Positions 1 to 9,782 of a DNA stretch of 64,000 nucleotides are shown piece by piece; position 1 is the stretch's first letter; each line of letters starts with the position of its first letter. Position numbers and translations under genes: made by a program. The notes under the pieces are model-generated. The model was not told the DNA's origin. It saw only the letters and a program-made list of their open reading frames with translations, and did no database searches. This DNA is from Verrucomicrobiaceae bacterium UBA2429 (GTDB taxonomy: Bacteria > Verrucomicrobiota > Verrucomicrobiia > Verrucomicrobiales > Verrucomicrobiaceae), in assembly GCA_002343505.1 (NCBI GenBank), contig DDQZ01000019.1, positions 1 through 64,000 of the forward strand. The letters are read 5' to 3'.

Positions 1-2
1 AG

Positions 3-2111
3 GTGTCTCGGATGACGCTTACGGTGGTGCCGCAGGAGCGGCGGGAGGCGGTGGGCCTCATCGGGCGAGCGCCGCGCGTGGTGGCGGGGGAGGAGTTCCA
101 TGCCTCGGGTGTGTGGGAAAATTCGCGCGAGCACGGGCGGCAGTTCAAGGCGGAGACACTGCGGCTGACGCGCCCGGATTCGCCGGAGGGCATCGAGCGT
201 TACCTGGGCAGCGGCTTGATCGAGGGCATCGGTCCGGCGTATGCGCGGCGGATGGTGGAGCGGTTTGGCAAGGGCGTGTTTGAAATCATCGAGCACGAGT
301 CGGCGAAGCTGGAGGAGGTGGAGGGCATCGGGCGGAAGCGGCGGCTGGAGATTCGCGAGTCGTGGCTGCGGCAGCGGAGCATTCACAAGATCATGATCTT
401 CCTGCACGAGCACGGTGTCAGCTCCGCGCGCGCGCTGCGCATTTACAAGACCTACGGGGAGGAGGCGGTGGCGGTGCTGAAGGCGAACCCTTACCGGCTG
501 GCGCAGGACATTCACGGCATCGGCTTCAAGACGGCGGACCAGATCGCCCGCCAACTCGGCATGGCGGAGGACGCGCCGGAGCGGGTGCGCGCGGCGGTGC
601 TGCACACGCTGTCGGCGGCGGCGAGCGGGGGGCATTCCTGCCTGCCGGAGTCGAAGGCGGTGGAGCAGACGATGCAGCTCGTGGGGGCGGGTGCCGAGGC
701 GGTGAGCGCGGCGCTGGAGACCCTGCTGGCGGAGCAGGCGCTGGCGCGGGAGCCGCTGGAGGGCGCGCCGCATCTGTGGCTGCCGCACCTGCGCGCGGCG
801 GAGCAGGCCGTGGCCCGGCGTTTGCGCGAGCTGCGCGCGCAGCCGCCAGGGTGGCCGGCGCTGGATGTGGAGGCGGCGTTGGCGGATGCCGCGCAAAAGA
901 CGGGCAAGACGCTGGCACCGAGCCAGGCGGAGGCGGTGCGGGCGGCTTTGAAGGAAAGGTGCCTCATCCTGACGGGCGGTCCGGGTGTGGGCAAGACGAC
1001 GCTGGTGAACACGCTGTTGACCGTGCTGGCGGAGGCGGGAATGAAGATCGTGCTGGCCGCGCCCACGGGCCGCGCGGCGAAGCGCCTGGCGGAGAGCACG
1101 GGAATGGAGGCGCGCACGCTGCACCGGCTGCTGGAGGCGCAGGGCGGCGGCGCGTGGGGCAGGCACCGCGGACGGCGGCTGGAGGGGGATTCCTTTGTCT
1201 GCGATGAGTCCTCGATGGTGGACACGCCGCTGATGCACCACTTCCTGGCGGCGCTGCCGGAGGACGCGCATCTGCTGCTGGTGGGTGACGCGGACCAGCT
1301 CCCCTCCGTGGGGCCGGGCATGGTGTTGCACGACCTCATCGCCAGCGGCGCGGTGCCCTGTGTGAGGCTGACGGAGATTTTCCGCCAGGCGGCGGAAAGC
1401 CGCATCATCACCAGCGCGCATGACATCAATCAAGGCCGCGTGCCGGACCTGCGCCCCTCGCGCGCGAGCGATTTCTTTTTCCTGGAGGAAAGCGATCCCG
1501 ACGCGATCCGCGAGACGCTCGTGCAGCTCGCGCGCACCCGCCTGCCCGCAAAGTATGGCTTTGACCCGGTGTCTGACATCCAGGTGCTGACGCCGATGAA
1601 CCGCGGCCCGCTGGGCACGCGCGCGCTCAATGAGGCGCTGCAAAACGCCCTCAACCCGCCGAACGAGATCAAGTATGAGATCGAGCGCTTCGGCACCACC
1701 TTCCGCGCGGGGGACAAGGTGATCCAGACGCGGAACAACTACGAGAAGGAGGTCTTCAACGGCGACATCGGCCACATTTCGGCCATCGAGACGGAGCCGC
1801 TGAAGGTGAGCGTGCGCTTCGAGGGAGGCCGCCTGGTGGACTATGAGCCGGGGGAGCTGGATGAATTGCAGCCGGCCTACGCGCTGACCATTCACAAGAG
1901 CCAGGGCAGCGAGTTTCCCTGCGTGCTGATGCCGGTGAGCACGCAGCATTTCGTGATGCTGGAGCGCAGCCTGCTCTACACGGGGGTGACTCGCGCGCGG
2001 CGGCTGGTGGTGCTCGTGGGTGATCCGAAAGCGCTGGAGATGGCGGTCAAAAAGCAGACGAGCCGCAGGCGCTGGACGGGATTGCGTGAAGCGCTGGGTA
2101 GCGGGTCCTGA
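3..2111 (+). CDS. recD2: ATP-dependent RecD2-type DNA helicase, 5'-truncated by the window edge
   Basis: This is a superfamily 1B 5'-3' DNA helicase that acts in recombination and repair without RecBC. The N-terminal part has helix-hairpin-helix motifs (GLIEGIGPAYARRM near residue 70, then GIGRKRR and GIGFKTADQIA), as in RecD2. The Walker A motif GGPGVGKTT lies near residue 322, the DESSMVD Walker B box near 400 and GDADQLPSVGPG near 430. The C-terminal UvrD-like part carries ALTIHKSQGSEFP and YTGVTRARRLVVLVG. The open frame runs to the first base of the window and the usual first 25-40 residues of the family are missing, so the true start is probably upstream. The GTG at 3 and the ATG at 12 are only the first in-window options. 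Confidence 0.95.
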   Translation: MSRMTLTVVPQERREAVGLIGRAPRVVAGEEFHASGVWENSREHGRQFKAETLRLTRPDSPEGIERYLGSGLIEGIGPAYARRMVERFGKGVFEIIEHESAKLEEVEGIGRKRRLEIRESWLRQRSIHKIMIFLHEHGVSSARALRIYKTYGEEAVAVLKANPYRLAQDIHGIGFKTADQIARQLGMAEDAPERVRAAVLHTLSAAASGGHSCLPESKAVEQTMQLVGAGAEAVSAALETLLAEQALAREPLEGAPHLWLPHLRAAEQAVARRLRELRAQPPGWPALDVEAALADAAQKTGKTLAPSQAEAVRAALKERCLILTGGPGVGKTTLVNTLLTVLAEAGMKIVLAAPTGRAAKRLAESTGMEARTLHRLLEAQGGGAWGRHRGRRLEGDSFVCDESSMVDTPLMHHFLAALPEDAHLLLVGDADQLPSVGPGMVLHDLIASGAVPCVRLTEIFRQAAESRIITSAHDINQGRVPDLRPSRASDFFFLEESDPDAIRETLVQLARTRLPAKYGFDPVSDIQVLTPMNRGPLGTRALNEALQNALNPPNEIKYEIERFGTTFRAGDKVIQTRNNYEKEVFNGDIGHISAIETEPLKVSVRFEGGRLVDYEPGELDELQPAYALTIHKSQGSEFPCVLMPVSTQHFVMLERSLLYTGVTRARRLVVLVGDPKALEMAVKKQTSRRRWTGLREALGSGS

Positions 2112-2147
2112 ATTGACAAAGCAGGCCATCCGGGCAGGGGTGTGGTC

Positions 2148-4214
2148 ATGAAACTGACCACCCTTACCGCGTTCATTCTTCCGTCATTGTCTGCCGCCGC
2201 TGCCGGGCATGATGTGGTCATCTATGGCGGCACGAGCGCGGCCATCACGGCGGCGGTGCAGGTGAAAAAGATGGGCAAGTCCGTCATCATCGTCAGCCCG
2301 GACAAGCATCTGGGCGGGCTGACGAGCGGCGGCCTCGGCTGGACGGACAGCGGCAACAAGGCGGTGATCGGCGGGCTGTCGCGCGAGTTTTACCACCGCG
2401 TCTATCTGCACTACCAGAAGCCGGAGGCCTGGCGGCAGCAGAAGCAGGAGGAGTACGGCAACAAGGGCCAGGGTACGGCGGCGATGGATGGCGAGGCGCG
2501 CACGATGTGGATCTTTGAGCCGCATGTGGCGGAGAACATCTTCGATGCATGGGTCAGGGAGCTGGACATCCCCGTGGTGCGCGAGGCCTGGCTCGACCGC
2601 GAAAAGGGCGTGAAAAAGCAGGGCGGGCGCATCGTCTCGATCACGACGCTGGATGGCAGGACCTATGAGGGGAAGATGTTCCTGGACGCGACCTATGAGG
2701 GCGACCTGTTGGCCGCCGCCGGGGTGGATTACCATGTGGGACGCGAGGCCAACAGCGTGCATGGCGAGGAGTGGAACGGCGTCCAGGTGGGCGTGCTGCA
2801 TCACAAGCACCACTTCGGCGCCGTGGAGAAGACCGTCAGCCCCTACAAGGTGCCGGGCGACCCGAATAGCGGCGTGCTGGCGCGCATCAGCACGGAGCAT
2901 CCTGGCGTCAAAGGCGAGGGCGACCACCGTGTGCAGGCCTACTGCTTCCGCTCCTGCTACACGAACGATCCCGCCAACCGCGTCCCCTTCCCCAAGCCGG
3001 AGGGCTACGATGCCAGCCAGTATGAGCTGATCCTGCGCATCTTCGACGCCGGCTGGCGCGAGTTTTTCCACAAGTTCGACCCCATCCCGAACCACAAGAC
3101 GGACACGAACAACCACGGCCCGTTCAGCTTCGACAACATTGGATACAACTACGACTACCCCGAGGCCAGCTACGAACGGCGGCGGGAGATCATCAAGGAG
3201 CACGAGACCTATCAGAAGGGCCTGATGTGGTTCGTGGCCAACGATCCGCGCGTGCCGGAGGATGTGCGCGCGGAGCTGCAGAAATGGGGCCTGCCGAAGG
3301 ATGAGTTCACCGACAACGGGAACTGGTCCCACCAGCTCTACATCCGCGAGGCGCGCCGCATGGTGGGCCATTTTGTGATGACGGAAAACGAGCTGCGCAA
3401 AAAGAAGCCCACGCCTGAGTCCGTGGGCATGGGCAGCTACACGATCGACAGCCACAACGTGCAGCGCTACATCACGCCGGAGGGCCATGTGCAGAACGAG
3501 GGCGACATCGGCGTGAGCACGAACGGCCCGTATGAGATCGCCTACGGCTCGCTGGTGCCGAAGGAGGGGCAGGGGAGCAACCTGCTGGTGCCGGTGGCCA
3601 TGTCCGCCAGCCACATCGCCTACGGCAGCATCCGCATGGAGCCGGTGTTCATGATCCTGGGCCAGTCGGCGGCGACGGCGGCGGTGCTGGCCATCGAGGA
3701 TGGCCTGGCGGTGCAGAAGGTGCCGTATGCCAAGCTGCGCGAGCGCCTGCTGAAGGACGGCCAGATTTTGGAATTCAAAGCGCCGCCGTCCCCGAACGCC
3801 ATCCAGCTCGAAGGCATCGTGGTGGATGATGCCAAGGCCTCGCTCGGCGGCCATTGGCAGGAAAGCCGCGCCGGCAAGCATTACGGCGAGGGCTATCAGC
3901 ACGACGGCAATGCCGGCAAGGGCGAGAGCCTGGCCGTTTTCCAGCCCGCGCTGCCCAAGGCCGGGCGCTACGAGGTGCGCGTGGCCTATCCTGCGAACAA
4001 CAACCGCGCCAGCAACGTGCCGGTCACCATCTTCCACAATGGCGGCGAGACGAAGAAGGTCATCAGCCAGAAGGCACCGGGGCCGGTCGGCGGCGTGGCG
4101 GTGTCGCTGGGCGAGTATGAATTCTCCCCGGACCGCCGCCCGCAGGTGGTCATCGGCAACGAGGGCACCGACGGCTATGTGGTCATTGACGCTGTGCAGT
4201 GGATCGCCAAATAA
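2148..4214 (+). CDS. Exported FAD-dependent oxidoreductase with golvesin-like C-terminal domain
   Basis: A 688-residue FAD-dependent oxidoreductase (PF12831-like). A signal peptide covers roughly residues 1-21. It is followed by the dinucleotide-binding segment DVVIYGGTSAAITAA and HLGGLTSGGLGWTDSG. The last 130 or so residues resemble the golvesin/Xly-type beta-sandwich: the phrases ALPKAGRYEVRVAYPANNNR and GYVVIDAVQW are typical. I use the ATG at 2148; a GTG two codons upstream is also open. The family is common in Verrucomicrobia and Planctomycetes and is thought to act on sugars in the periplasm, but the substrate is unknown. It lies 36 bases after recD2 and may be co-transcribed. Confidence 0.85.
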   Translation: MKLTTLTAFILPSLSAAAAGHDVVIYGGTSAAITAAVQVKKMGKSVIIVSPDKHLGGLTSGGLGWTDSGNKAVIGGLSREFYHRVYLHYQKPEAWRQQKQEEYGNKGQGTAAMDGEARTMWIFEPHVAENIFDAWVRELDIPVVREAWLDREKGVKKQGGRIVSITTLDGRTYEGKMFLDATYEGDLLAAAGVDYHVGREANSVHGEEWNGVQVGVLHHKHHFGAVEKTVSPYKVPGDPNSGVLARISTEHPGVKGEGDHRVQAYCFRSCYTNDPANRVPFPKPEGYDASQYELILRIFDAGWREFFHKFDPIPNHKTDTNNHGPFSFDNIGYNYDYPEASYERRREIIKEHETYQKGLMWFVANDPRVPEDVRAELQKWGLPKDEFTDNGNWSHQLYIREARRMVGHFVMTENELRKKKPTPESVGMGSYTIDSHNVQRYITPEGHVQNEGDIGVSTNGPYEIAYGSLVPKEGQGSNLLVPVAMSASHIAYGSIRMEPVFMILGQSAATAAVLAIEDGLAVQKVPYAKLRERLLKDGQILEFKAPPSPNAIQLEGIVVDDAKASLGGHWQESRAGKHYGEGYQHDGNAGKGESLAVFQPALPKAGRYEVRVAYPANNNRASNVPVTIFHNGGETKKVISQKAPGPVGGVAVSLGEYEFSPDRRPQVVIGNEGTDGYVVIDAVQWIAK

Positions 4215-4319
4215 CGCGCCCGCGCAGACTGCCCGCGCGCGGCATGAGAGCGTGAATCGGCGGTTGCAAGCCCTGGGCGCAGCCGCCAGACTTCCGGCCT
4301 GCCAACCCCGACACCTTCC

Positions 4320-5429
4320 ATGCACCACCGAGCGCTCCTCTTTTCCGCCGCGCTTCTGCTTGCCGCCAGCCCCGCCATGATCTCCGCCGCCATCACCTCC
4401 GAAGTCTGGGGAAAGACCGCCGCCGGCGAGGAGGTGCGGCTTTTCACGCTGAAAAACAGCGCCGGCATGGAGGTGCGAATCACGAATTACGGCGGCATCA
4501 TCGTCTCCCTCACCGCGCCGGACCGCGAGGGGCGTTTCGCGGATGTGGTGCTTGGCTTTGACACGCTGGAGCCCTATCTGGGGAAGCATCCGCACTTCGG
4601 CTGCATCACCGGGCGCTACGCCAACCGCATCGGCGGAGCCTCGTTCGTCATTGACGGTGTGGAGTACCAGGTGACGGCGAACTCCGGCAAAAACCACATC
4701 CACGGCGGGCCGCAGGGCTTTGACAAGAAGGTGTGGAAGGCGGCGGTGGAAGAAGAGAGAAATGCTCTCGTGCTCACCCACACCAGCCCGGACGGCGACG
4801 AGGGCTTCCCCGGCACGCTGGAGTGCTCGGTGACCTACAGCCTGGGCGCGGACAACGCCCTGAGGATCGAATACCGCGCCACCACGGACAAGCCCACGGT
4901 GCTGAACCTGACCAACCACAGCTACTTCAACCTCGGCGGCGAAGGCTCCGGTGACATTCTCGGTCATGAAATGCGGATCAGTGCCGAGTCATTCACACCC
5001 ACGGACGACTCCCTCATCACCACGGGGGAAATCGCCAGCGTCATCGGCACGCCGCTGGACTTCACGCAGCCGCGCAAGATCGGCGAGCGCATCGAGGCGG
5101 ATTTCAAGCCGCTCATCCAGGGCAGGGGCTACGATCACAACTATGTGCTCAAAGGCTCCGGGCTGCGGCTCGCCGCGCGCGTCAGGGAGCCGGGCGGCGG
5201 GCGCGTCATGGAGGTGCTCACCACCGACCCCGGCGTGCAGCTTTACACCGCCAATCATCTCAAGGGTGTGCCGGGAAAAAAGGGCCATGTCTATGCCGCG
5301 CGGCACGGCTTCTGCCTGGAGACGCAAAAATTCCCCGACAGCCCGAACAAGCCGCAGTTCCCCAGCGCCGTGTTGCGGCCCGGGCAGATCTACGAGCACA
5401 TTACGATCTTCAAGTTTTCCGCCGAGTGA
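4320..5429 (+). CDS. galM: Aldose 1-epimerase (galactose mutarotase), exported
   Basis: This enzyme interconverts alpha and beta anomers of aldoses such as galactose or glucose. The protein has 369 residues, with a signal peptide of about 23 residues (MHHRALLFSAALLLAASPA), so it probably works in the periplasm. Family signatures are visible: the CITGRYANRI stretch, the NHSYFNLGG active-site histidine region and the ETQKFPDSPN motif near residue 335 that carries the catalytic glutamate. The stop codon overlaps the GTG start of the next gene (GTGA), which suggests translational coupling to the phosphatase, although the two functions are not obviously linked. Confidence 0.93.
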   Translation: MHHRALLFSAALLLAASPAMISAAITSEVWGKTAAGEEVRLFTLKNSAGMEVRITNYGGIIVSLTAPDREGRFADVVLGFDTLEPYLGKHPHFGCITGRYANRIGGASFVIDGVEYQVTANSGKNHIHGGPQGFDKKVWKAAVEEERNALVLTHTSPDGDEGFPGTLECSVTYSLGADNALRIEYRATTDKPTVLNLTNHSYFNLGGEGSGDILGHEMRISAESFTPTDDSLITTGEIASVIGTPLDFTQPRKIGERIEADFKPLIQGRGYDHNYVLKGSGLRLAARVREPGGGRVMEVLTTDPGVQLYTANHLKGVPGKKGHVYAARHGFCLETQKFPDSPNKPQFPSAVLRPGQIYEHITIFKFSAE

Positions 5430-6253
5430 CCGCGCCCGTCCCCCTGCCGCAGCAATCCGCCCTCAAAAAACTCCGCCCTGCCTTCATCCAGGAGCAGGAC
5501 TTCGCCGCCCGGCAGTACCGCGGGCGGCGCGAGAACCAGGAGGACTACTACGCCTTTGCCGACGCATCCGAGCCGGGCCGCCCGGCGCTGGACCAGGTGC
5601 TGCTGGTGGTGGGCGACGGCCTCGGCGGGCACGCCGGCGGCAGCGTGGCGAGCTACCTGGCGGTGAACGCCTTTGTGCGCGCTTTTCACGAGCAGCCCGG
5701 CGCGCAGGGCTGGCGCCTGCGCACCGCGCTGGACACGGCCAATGAGACGCTGGGCCTCGTCAGCGCGCGCGTGCCCCCCACCGCCGCGGCCATGGGCACC
5801 ACCCTTCTGGCTTTGCTGGCCGGGCAGAGGGAGGCGCAGTGGATCAGCGTCGGCGACTCGCCGCTCTTTCTTTTCCGCCAGGGCGCCCTGCGCAGGCTGA
5901 ACGCGGACCACTCCCTCGCGCCCATCCTGGAGGAGCGCGTGCGCGCCGGCAGTCTCAGCGCCGAGGAGGCCGCCGCGCACCCCGACAGGCACGCGCTCCA
6001 GAGCGCCGTGCTGGGGGACACTCTGCGCCTTGTGGACTTCCCCGCCGAGCCGCTGCCGCTGGAGCCGGGGGACATCCTCATCGCCGCCAGCGACGGTATT
6101 TTCACCCTGGCCACCCGCGCTCTGGAGGAGCTGCTGGCCTTTGGCAAAAACACCACGGCGGACAAGATCGCCGACGCCATCCTTTTCGCCATCCGCCGCG
6201 TGAACCATGAGCGGCAGGACAACACCACCGTCGGAGTGGTGAAGATTCATTAG
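5426..6253 (+). CDS. PP2C-family serine/threonine protein phosphatase
   Basis: A 275-residue metal-dependent phosphatase of the PPM/PP2C (Stp1/PrpC-like) type. The metal-binding motifs are in the expected order: RRENQEDYYAFAD near residue 33, GDGLGGHAGG near 67, MGTTLLAL near 123, SVGDSPLFLF near 140, ASDGIFTL near 222 and a terminal QDNTTVGVV. The start is a GTG inside the galM stop codon region (4-base overlap). No kinase gene is adjacent, so its phosphoprotein partner is unknown. There is no membrane segment, so it should be cytoplasmic. Confidence 0.93.
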   Translation: MTAPVPLPQQSALKKLRPAFIQEQDFAARQYRGRRENQEDYYAFADASEPGRPALDQVLLVVGDGLGGHAGGSVASYLAVNAFVRAFHEQPGAQGWRLRTALDTANETLGLVSARVPPTAAAMGTTLLALLAGQREAQWISVGDSPLFLFRQGALRRLNADHSLAPILEERVRAGSLSAEEAAAHPDRHALQSAVLGDTLRLVDFPAEPLPLEPGDILIAASDGIFTLATRALEELLAFGKNTTADKIADAILFAIRRVNHERQDNTTVGVVKIH

Positions 6254-6285
6254 CCCGCGCGTCCGGCGCGCCGTATCCTCCCGCC

Positions 6286-7287
6286 ATGCTTCCCTGGCTC
6301 CAGCCCGGCTGTTTTCCGCTTTACCTCGCCCCGATGGCGGGGGTGACGGACGCCGTCTTCCGCGCGCTCTGCAAGGAGCTGGGCGCCGATGTCATGGTCA
6401 CCGAGTTCGTCAGCGCCGAAGGCATCCTCCAGCGCGACGACCGCACGCGGCACTACACCGAGTTCGACGACGCGCAGCGCCCGCTGGGAGTGCAGCTCTT
6501 CGGCGCGGACGGACGCCGCATGGGCGAGGCCGCGCGCAAGATCATAGACTGGAAGCGGCCCGACTTCATAGACATCAACTTCGGCTGCCCGGTGAACAAG
6601 GTCGTCTCGAAAAACGGCGGCTCCGCTTTGCTCAGGGACTGCCCCTTGCTCGCCAGTGTCGCGCGCGAGATCGTCCGCGCCGTGCCCGTGCCGGTCACGG
6701 CCAAGATGCGCACCGGCTGGGACGCCGGGCACATCAACGCCGTCGAGGTGGCGCGCATTCTGGAGGACTGCGGCATCCAGGCCATCGCCGTCCACGGGCG
6801 CACCCGCGCGCAGGGTTACAGCGGTCTGGCCGACTGGGAGGTCATCAGCGAGGTGGCCGGGGCGGTGAAAATCCCCGTCATCGGCAATGGCGACATCGCC
6901 ACCGGCGCGGATGTCGAGGTGCGGCGCGCGCAGACGGGCGTGGCCGGTGTCATGATCGGGCGCGCGGCCATGGCAAACCCGTGGGTCTTTCAGGAGGCGA
7001 AGCACTACCTGGCCACTGGCGCGCACCTGCCGCCGGCGACGGCGGAGGCGCGCTTCGCCCTCATGCGCCGGCATTGCGTGATGGCGCTGGCGCGCGGCTC
7101 GCACAACGGGCGCGGCGGCGAGTTCGAGATCATGCGCTCCCTGCGCGGGCGGCTCATGCACTACACGCGCGGCCTGCCCGGCGGCAAGCACCTGCGCGCC
7201 TCCCTCGGTCATCTGGGCAGCCTGATGGAGTTGGATGACATCCTGGCCGGGTGGTCTCCGCAGCCGGTGCTGGAGTGCGGGCTTTGA
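6286..7287 (+). CDS. dus: tRNA-dihydrouridine synthase
   Basis: An FMN enzyme that reduces uridine to dihydrouridine in the D-loop of tRNA. The protein is 333 residues, the normal length for DusB-like members. Clear family motifs are APMAGVTDAVFR near the N terminus, INFGCPVNKVV with the catalytic cysteine near residue 104, AKMRTGWD, IAVHGRTRAQGYSG, VIGNGDI and MIGRAAMANPW for the phosphate-binding loops. It follows the phosphatase gene by 32 bases on the same strand. Which Dus subgroup it belongs to cannot be fixed by eye; DusB is most likely. Confidence 0.94.
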   Translation: MLPWLQPGCFPLYLAPMAGVTDAVFRALCKELGADVMVTEFVSAEGILQRDDRTRHYTEFDDAQRPLGVQLFGADGRRMGEAARKIIDWKRPDFIDINFGCPVNKVVSKNGGSALLRDCPLLASVAREIVRAVPVPVTAKMRTGWDAGHINAVEVARILEDCGIQAIAVHGRTRAQGYSGLADWEVISEVAGAVKIPVIGNGDIATGADVEVRRAQTGVAGVMIGRAAMANPWVFQEAKHYLATGAHLPPATAEARFALMRRHCVMALARGSHNGRGGEFEIMRSLRGRLMHYTRGLPGGKHLRASLGHLGSLMELDDILAGWSPQPVLECGL

Positions 7288-7323
7288 CTGGCGCGACTGA
7301 GAGCTTTCGTGGCCCCCGAAGGA

Positions 7324-7404
7324 TCACTCCGACAGCAACACTGGCGCGGGATGGTTTTCGTCCGGCTCCAGCCTCATGAGCTGAATCACGGTGGCGATGT
7401 CATG
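7324..7404 (-). other. Possible frameshifted C-terminal tail of the nitrilase-like gene
   Basis: Directly after the annotated end of the upstream minus-strand gene, another frame is open for 26 codons. It starts [10 protein letters not shown] and ends PAPVLLSE before TGA at 7326-7324. It is rich in G/C at third positions like its neighbours, whereas the annotated ending is short and odd. A single missing base around 7403-7410 would join the two. Alternatively it is a remnant of another gene or chance. I cannot align it to homologues here. Confidence 0.35.
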
Positions 7405-8732
7405 GCTTGCTTCTCGCCGAGGGCGGGAGGGCGGTGGGCGGGGATTTGGGCTTTGAAGTCGCCGAGGCTGTTCCAGTGGGCGCGCTCATCGAGGTTGACC
7501 TCGGCGACGGCGATGCTGCCCCACTCTTTGGCGTGCGCGATGACATCGCCGTAGTGGTCCCATATCCCGGAGATCATCCAGTCGTGCTTTGAGCTGTCAG
7601 TATAGGTGCTGCTAATGAGATGGACGTGGTTCTCACAGGCCCGGGCGGCAGCAAGGCGGGGATTGCATCCCCAGACAGGCCAGGCGATCACTTCGGCCCC
7701 CTGGATGGCGAGAGCTCGGGCAACTTCGGGGAAGAAGCCATCGTAGCAGATCATCATGCCGACTTTGCCGAAGGCGGTGTCGAAGACAGGGTAGTCGCGG
7801 CCGGGGGTGAGGCCTGCCTCGATCTCGCTGCGGGGCAGGGCCACTTTGCGGTATTTGCCAATGAGGGAGCCATCCGGGCCGATGAGGGCAGCGGTGTTGT
7901 AAACGGTGGGTCCGTCGCGTTCGACGAGTCCGGCGACGAGATGAAGACGATGCAGTTTTGCCTGCGCGCAGAAGTAGTCGGTGCTGGGGCCGGGAATGGT
8001 CTCGGCGCATTCGTGCATGGCTTTGCCGGTGCCATAAAAAGTGAGGGTCTCGGGCAGGACGAGGAGGTCCACTTTCTGTCGTGAGGCTTCTTTGATCAGC
8101 GGGGCGAACTGGGGTGGCTTGTCGGCTGGCTCTCGCCCTTCGCGCGGCTGGAGATGGGCGGTGGCGAGACGGACGATGCGCGGCGGCGGCGGCTCGATGG
8201 GAACAAGTGAGACCTGGCTCCAACTGGCGCGCGCGCTGGCTGCCCATTGGAGGTGAAGTTCGATGCGGGCGCGGCGGGCGGCGATGGGAGCGCGGAGGTT
8301 TTCCTCGAAGCGGCCCCATGCACCGGGAGCGGAGCCTCGGTCGCGCGGGTATTCGGGCTCGGCGCGTGGGACGGTGCCTTTAGCGTAACCGGCGGTGGCG
8401 GGCTTTTCCCAGGTGACGGGTCTGCCGTTTTCATCCTGCCAGATGACGCGGGCGACGACGCTCCGGCGGGGTTCGGGGACGTTTTCGTATTTCCGCCAGG
8501 CTGTGAAGCGGTAGTGGCGGCCGCCTTCGACAGGCTGGCTGCGGGTCCAATGGCCGGCCCAGTGCTCGCCTGGCCCGGTTTGCAGGGTAAGAATGGGCTG
8601 CCCCGCAGGTCCGCCGCCGTCATGAAGCTCGTGGAGCGGTGCTGTCTCGGTGCGTGGCGCGTGAAATTGCCATTCGGCTCCGGTGAGCGGGACTGGGGCC
8701 AGGAGACCGAGGAGGGGAAGGATGTGTTTCAT
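7386..8732 (-). CDS. Exported carbon-nitrogen hydrolase (nitrilase superfamily)
   Basis: A 448-residue protein with a signal peptide ([19 protein letters not shown]) and a beta-sandwich-like region to about residue 185. The C-terminal half is a nitrilase-fold amidohydrolase. The catalytic Glu-Lys-Cys triad is visible as [18 protein letters not shown] and [11 protein letters not shown]. The family hydrolyses amides or nitriles; the substrate here is unknown. The last residues (QAMTSPP) look unnatural. A second frame, read from 7404 down to 7324, continues with 26 codons of coding-like composition, so the gene may carry a frameshift near its 3' end (see the separate entry). It converges on dus. 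Confidence 0.88.
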   Translation of the reverse strand: MKHILPLLGLLAPVPLTGAEWQFHAPRTETAPLHELHDGGGPAGQPILTLQTGPGEHWAGHWTRSQPVEGGRHYRFTAWRKYENVPEPRRSVVARVIWQDENGRPVTWEKPATAGYAKGTVPRAEPEYPRDRGSAPGAWGRFEENLRAPIAARRARIELHLQWAASARASWSQVSLVPIEPPPPRIVRLATAHLQPREGREPADKPPQFAPLIKEASRQKVDLLVLPETLTFYGTGKAMHECAETIPGPSTDYFCAQAKLHRLHLVAGLVERDGPTVYNTAALIGPDGSLIGKYRKVALPRSEIEAGLTPGRDYPVFDTAFGKVGMMICYDGFFPEVARALAIQGAEVIAWPVWGCNPRLAAARACENHVHLISSTYTDSSKHDWMISGIWDHYGDVIAHAKEWGSIAVAEVNLDERAHWNSLGDFKAQIPAHRPPALGEKQAMTSPP

Positions 8733-8780
8733 GCCGCGCAGGATACGACTGCGGGCCGTGCGGCCTTGCTGGCGCGCGCG

Positions 8781-9782
8781 TCAGGCGGCGCGGCATTGGT
8801 CCAGAAGATGGCGCAAGTAGGCGGCGATGTCCTCGAAGGCGGACTTGTATGGCGAGCCTGCCAGGCAGACGAGTTCGGCGCGGGCGTCGTCGAGCATGAC
8901 CTGGGCGAAGCTGACGGCCTTTTCGATGGCGCCCTCGTAGTCGGCGATGCCGGCGAGCAGGGTGGTGTCCATTGGCTCGCCTTTGAGGAGCATTTTGTTG
9001 AGTTTCTGTTTCTGCGCATCGGTGGCCTCCATGAGAAGATGCAGGACGGGCAGAGTGAGCTTGCCTTTGGCGAGGTCGGTGCGCAGGGTTTTGCCTGCCT
9101 TGGCCTCATCCCCCACGAGATCAAGGCAGTCGTCGTAGATCTGATAGACGGTGCCGAGCTTCATGCCGTAGCTGTGCAGGGCGCGCTCGACGCTTTCCGG
9201 CACACCGTTGAGGCGCGCGCCAAGTCCTGCTGCCGCGGCGAAGAGCGCGGCGGTCTTCATTTCAATCATGCGCAGGTAGTCCGGCACGGAGAGGTTGAGA
9301 TCAAAACGGCGCTGGGTCTGGAGAATCTCCCCGCTGCACACATCGCGCGAGGCGCGGGCGATGCTGCGGCAGACATGCGTGTCTTCGAACTCGGTGGCCA
9401 GCTCCAGCGCGCGGGCAAAGAGGGCGTCACCGAGCAGCACGCTCAGCGCGCTGCCCCACTTGGCGGCGGCGGTGGGCAGGCCGCGCCGTGTGGCGGCGCC
9501 GTCCATGATGTCGTCATGCACCAGGGAGGCGATGTGGACCATTTCAAGGATGACGGAAAGGCGTGTGTGCTCCGCGGTTTTGCCGCCGGTGGCCCCGCCT
9601 GCCATGAGCGCCAGCGCGGGACGGATGCGCTTGCCCGAGGACTGGCACACATAGCTGACGTAGCCTTCGACGGCGGGGTCGAAGGCGCGCGCCTGATCCC
9701 GGATGGACTTTTCCACGACTTCGAGGTCGGCGCGGATGAGTTCAAACGGAAATACTGGGGCGCTGGGGTGGGTTTGCTTCAT
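8781..9782 (-). CDS. Polyprenyl (isoprenyl) diphosphate synthase
   Basis: A trans-prenyltransferase that condenses isopentenyl diphosphate units onto an allylic primer, supplying quinone side chains or similar lipids. The 333-residue protein has the first aspartate-rich motif as HDDIMDGAATRRG and the second as YQIYDDCLDLVGDEAKAGK. The GKRIRPAL substrate-binding segment lies near residue 53. I chose the ATG at 9782 because the family starts at about this point; the frame stays open to 10046, but that stretch has no family resemblance. It is probably of the octaprenyl/heptaprenyl (IspB) type rather than farnesyl synthase, though chain length cannot be told safely. Confidence 0.92.
   Translation of the reverse strand: MKQTHPSAPVFPFELIRADLEVVEKSIRDQARAFDPAVEGYVSYVCQSSGKRIRPALALMAGGATGGKTAEHTRLSVILEMVHIASLVHDDIMDGAATRRGLPTAAAKWGSALSVLLGDALFARALELATEFEDTHVCRSIARASRDVCSGEILQTQRRFDLNLSVPDYLRMIEMKTAALFAAAAGLGARLNGVPESVERALHSYGMKLGTVYQIYDDCLDLVGDEAKAGKTLRTDLAKGKLTLPVLHLLMEATDAQKQKLNKMLLKGEPMDTTLLAGIADYEGAIEKAVSFAQVMLDDARAELVCLAGSPYKSAFEDIAAYLRHLLDQCRAA

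Noticed and set aside
2184..4967. 927-codon open frame on the minus strand across the FAD oxidoreductase and galM
   Set aside because: It is antisense to two clear genes and its product is a His/Arg/Val-rich string with no family pattern. High-GC coding DNA commonly leaves such frames open.
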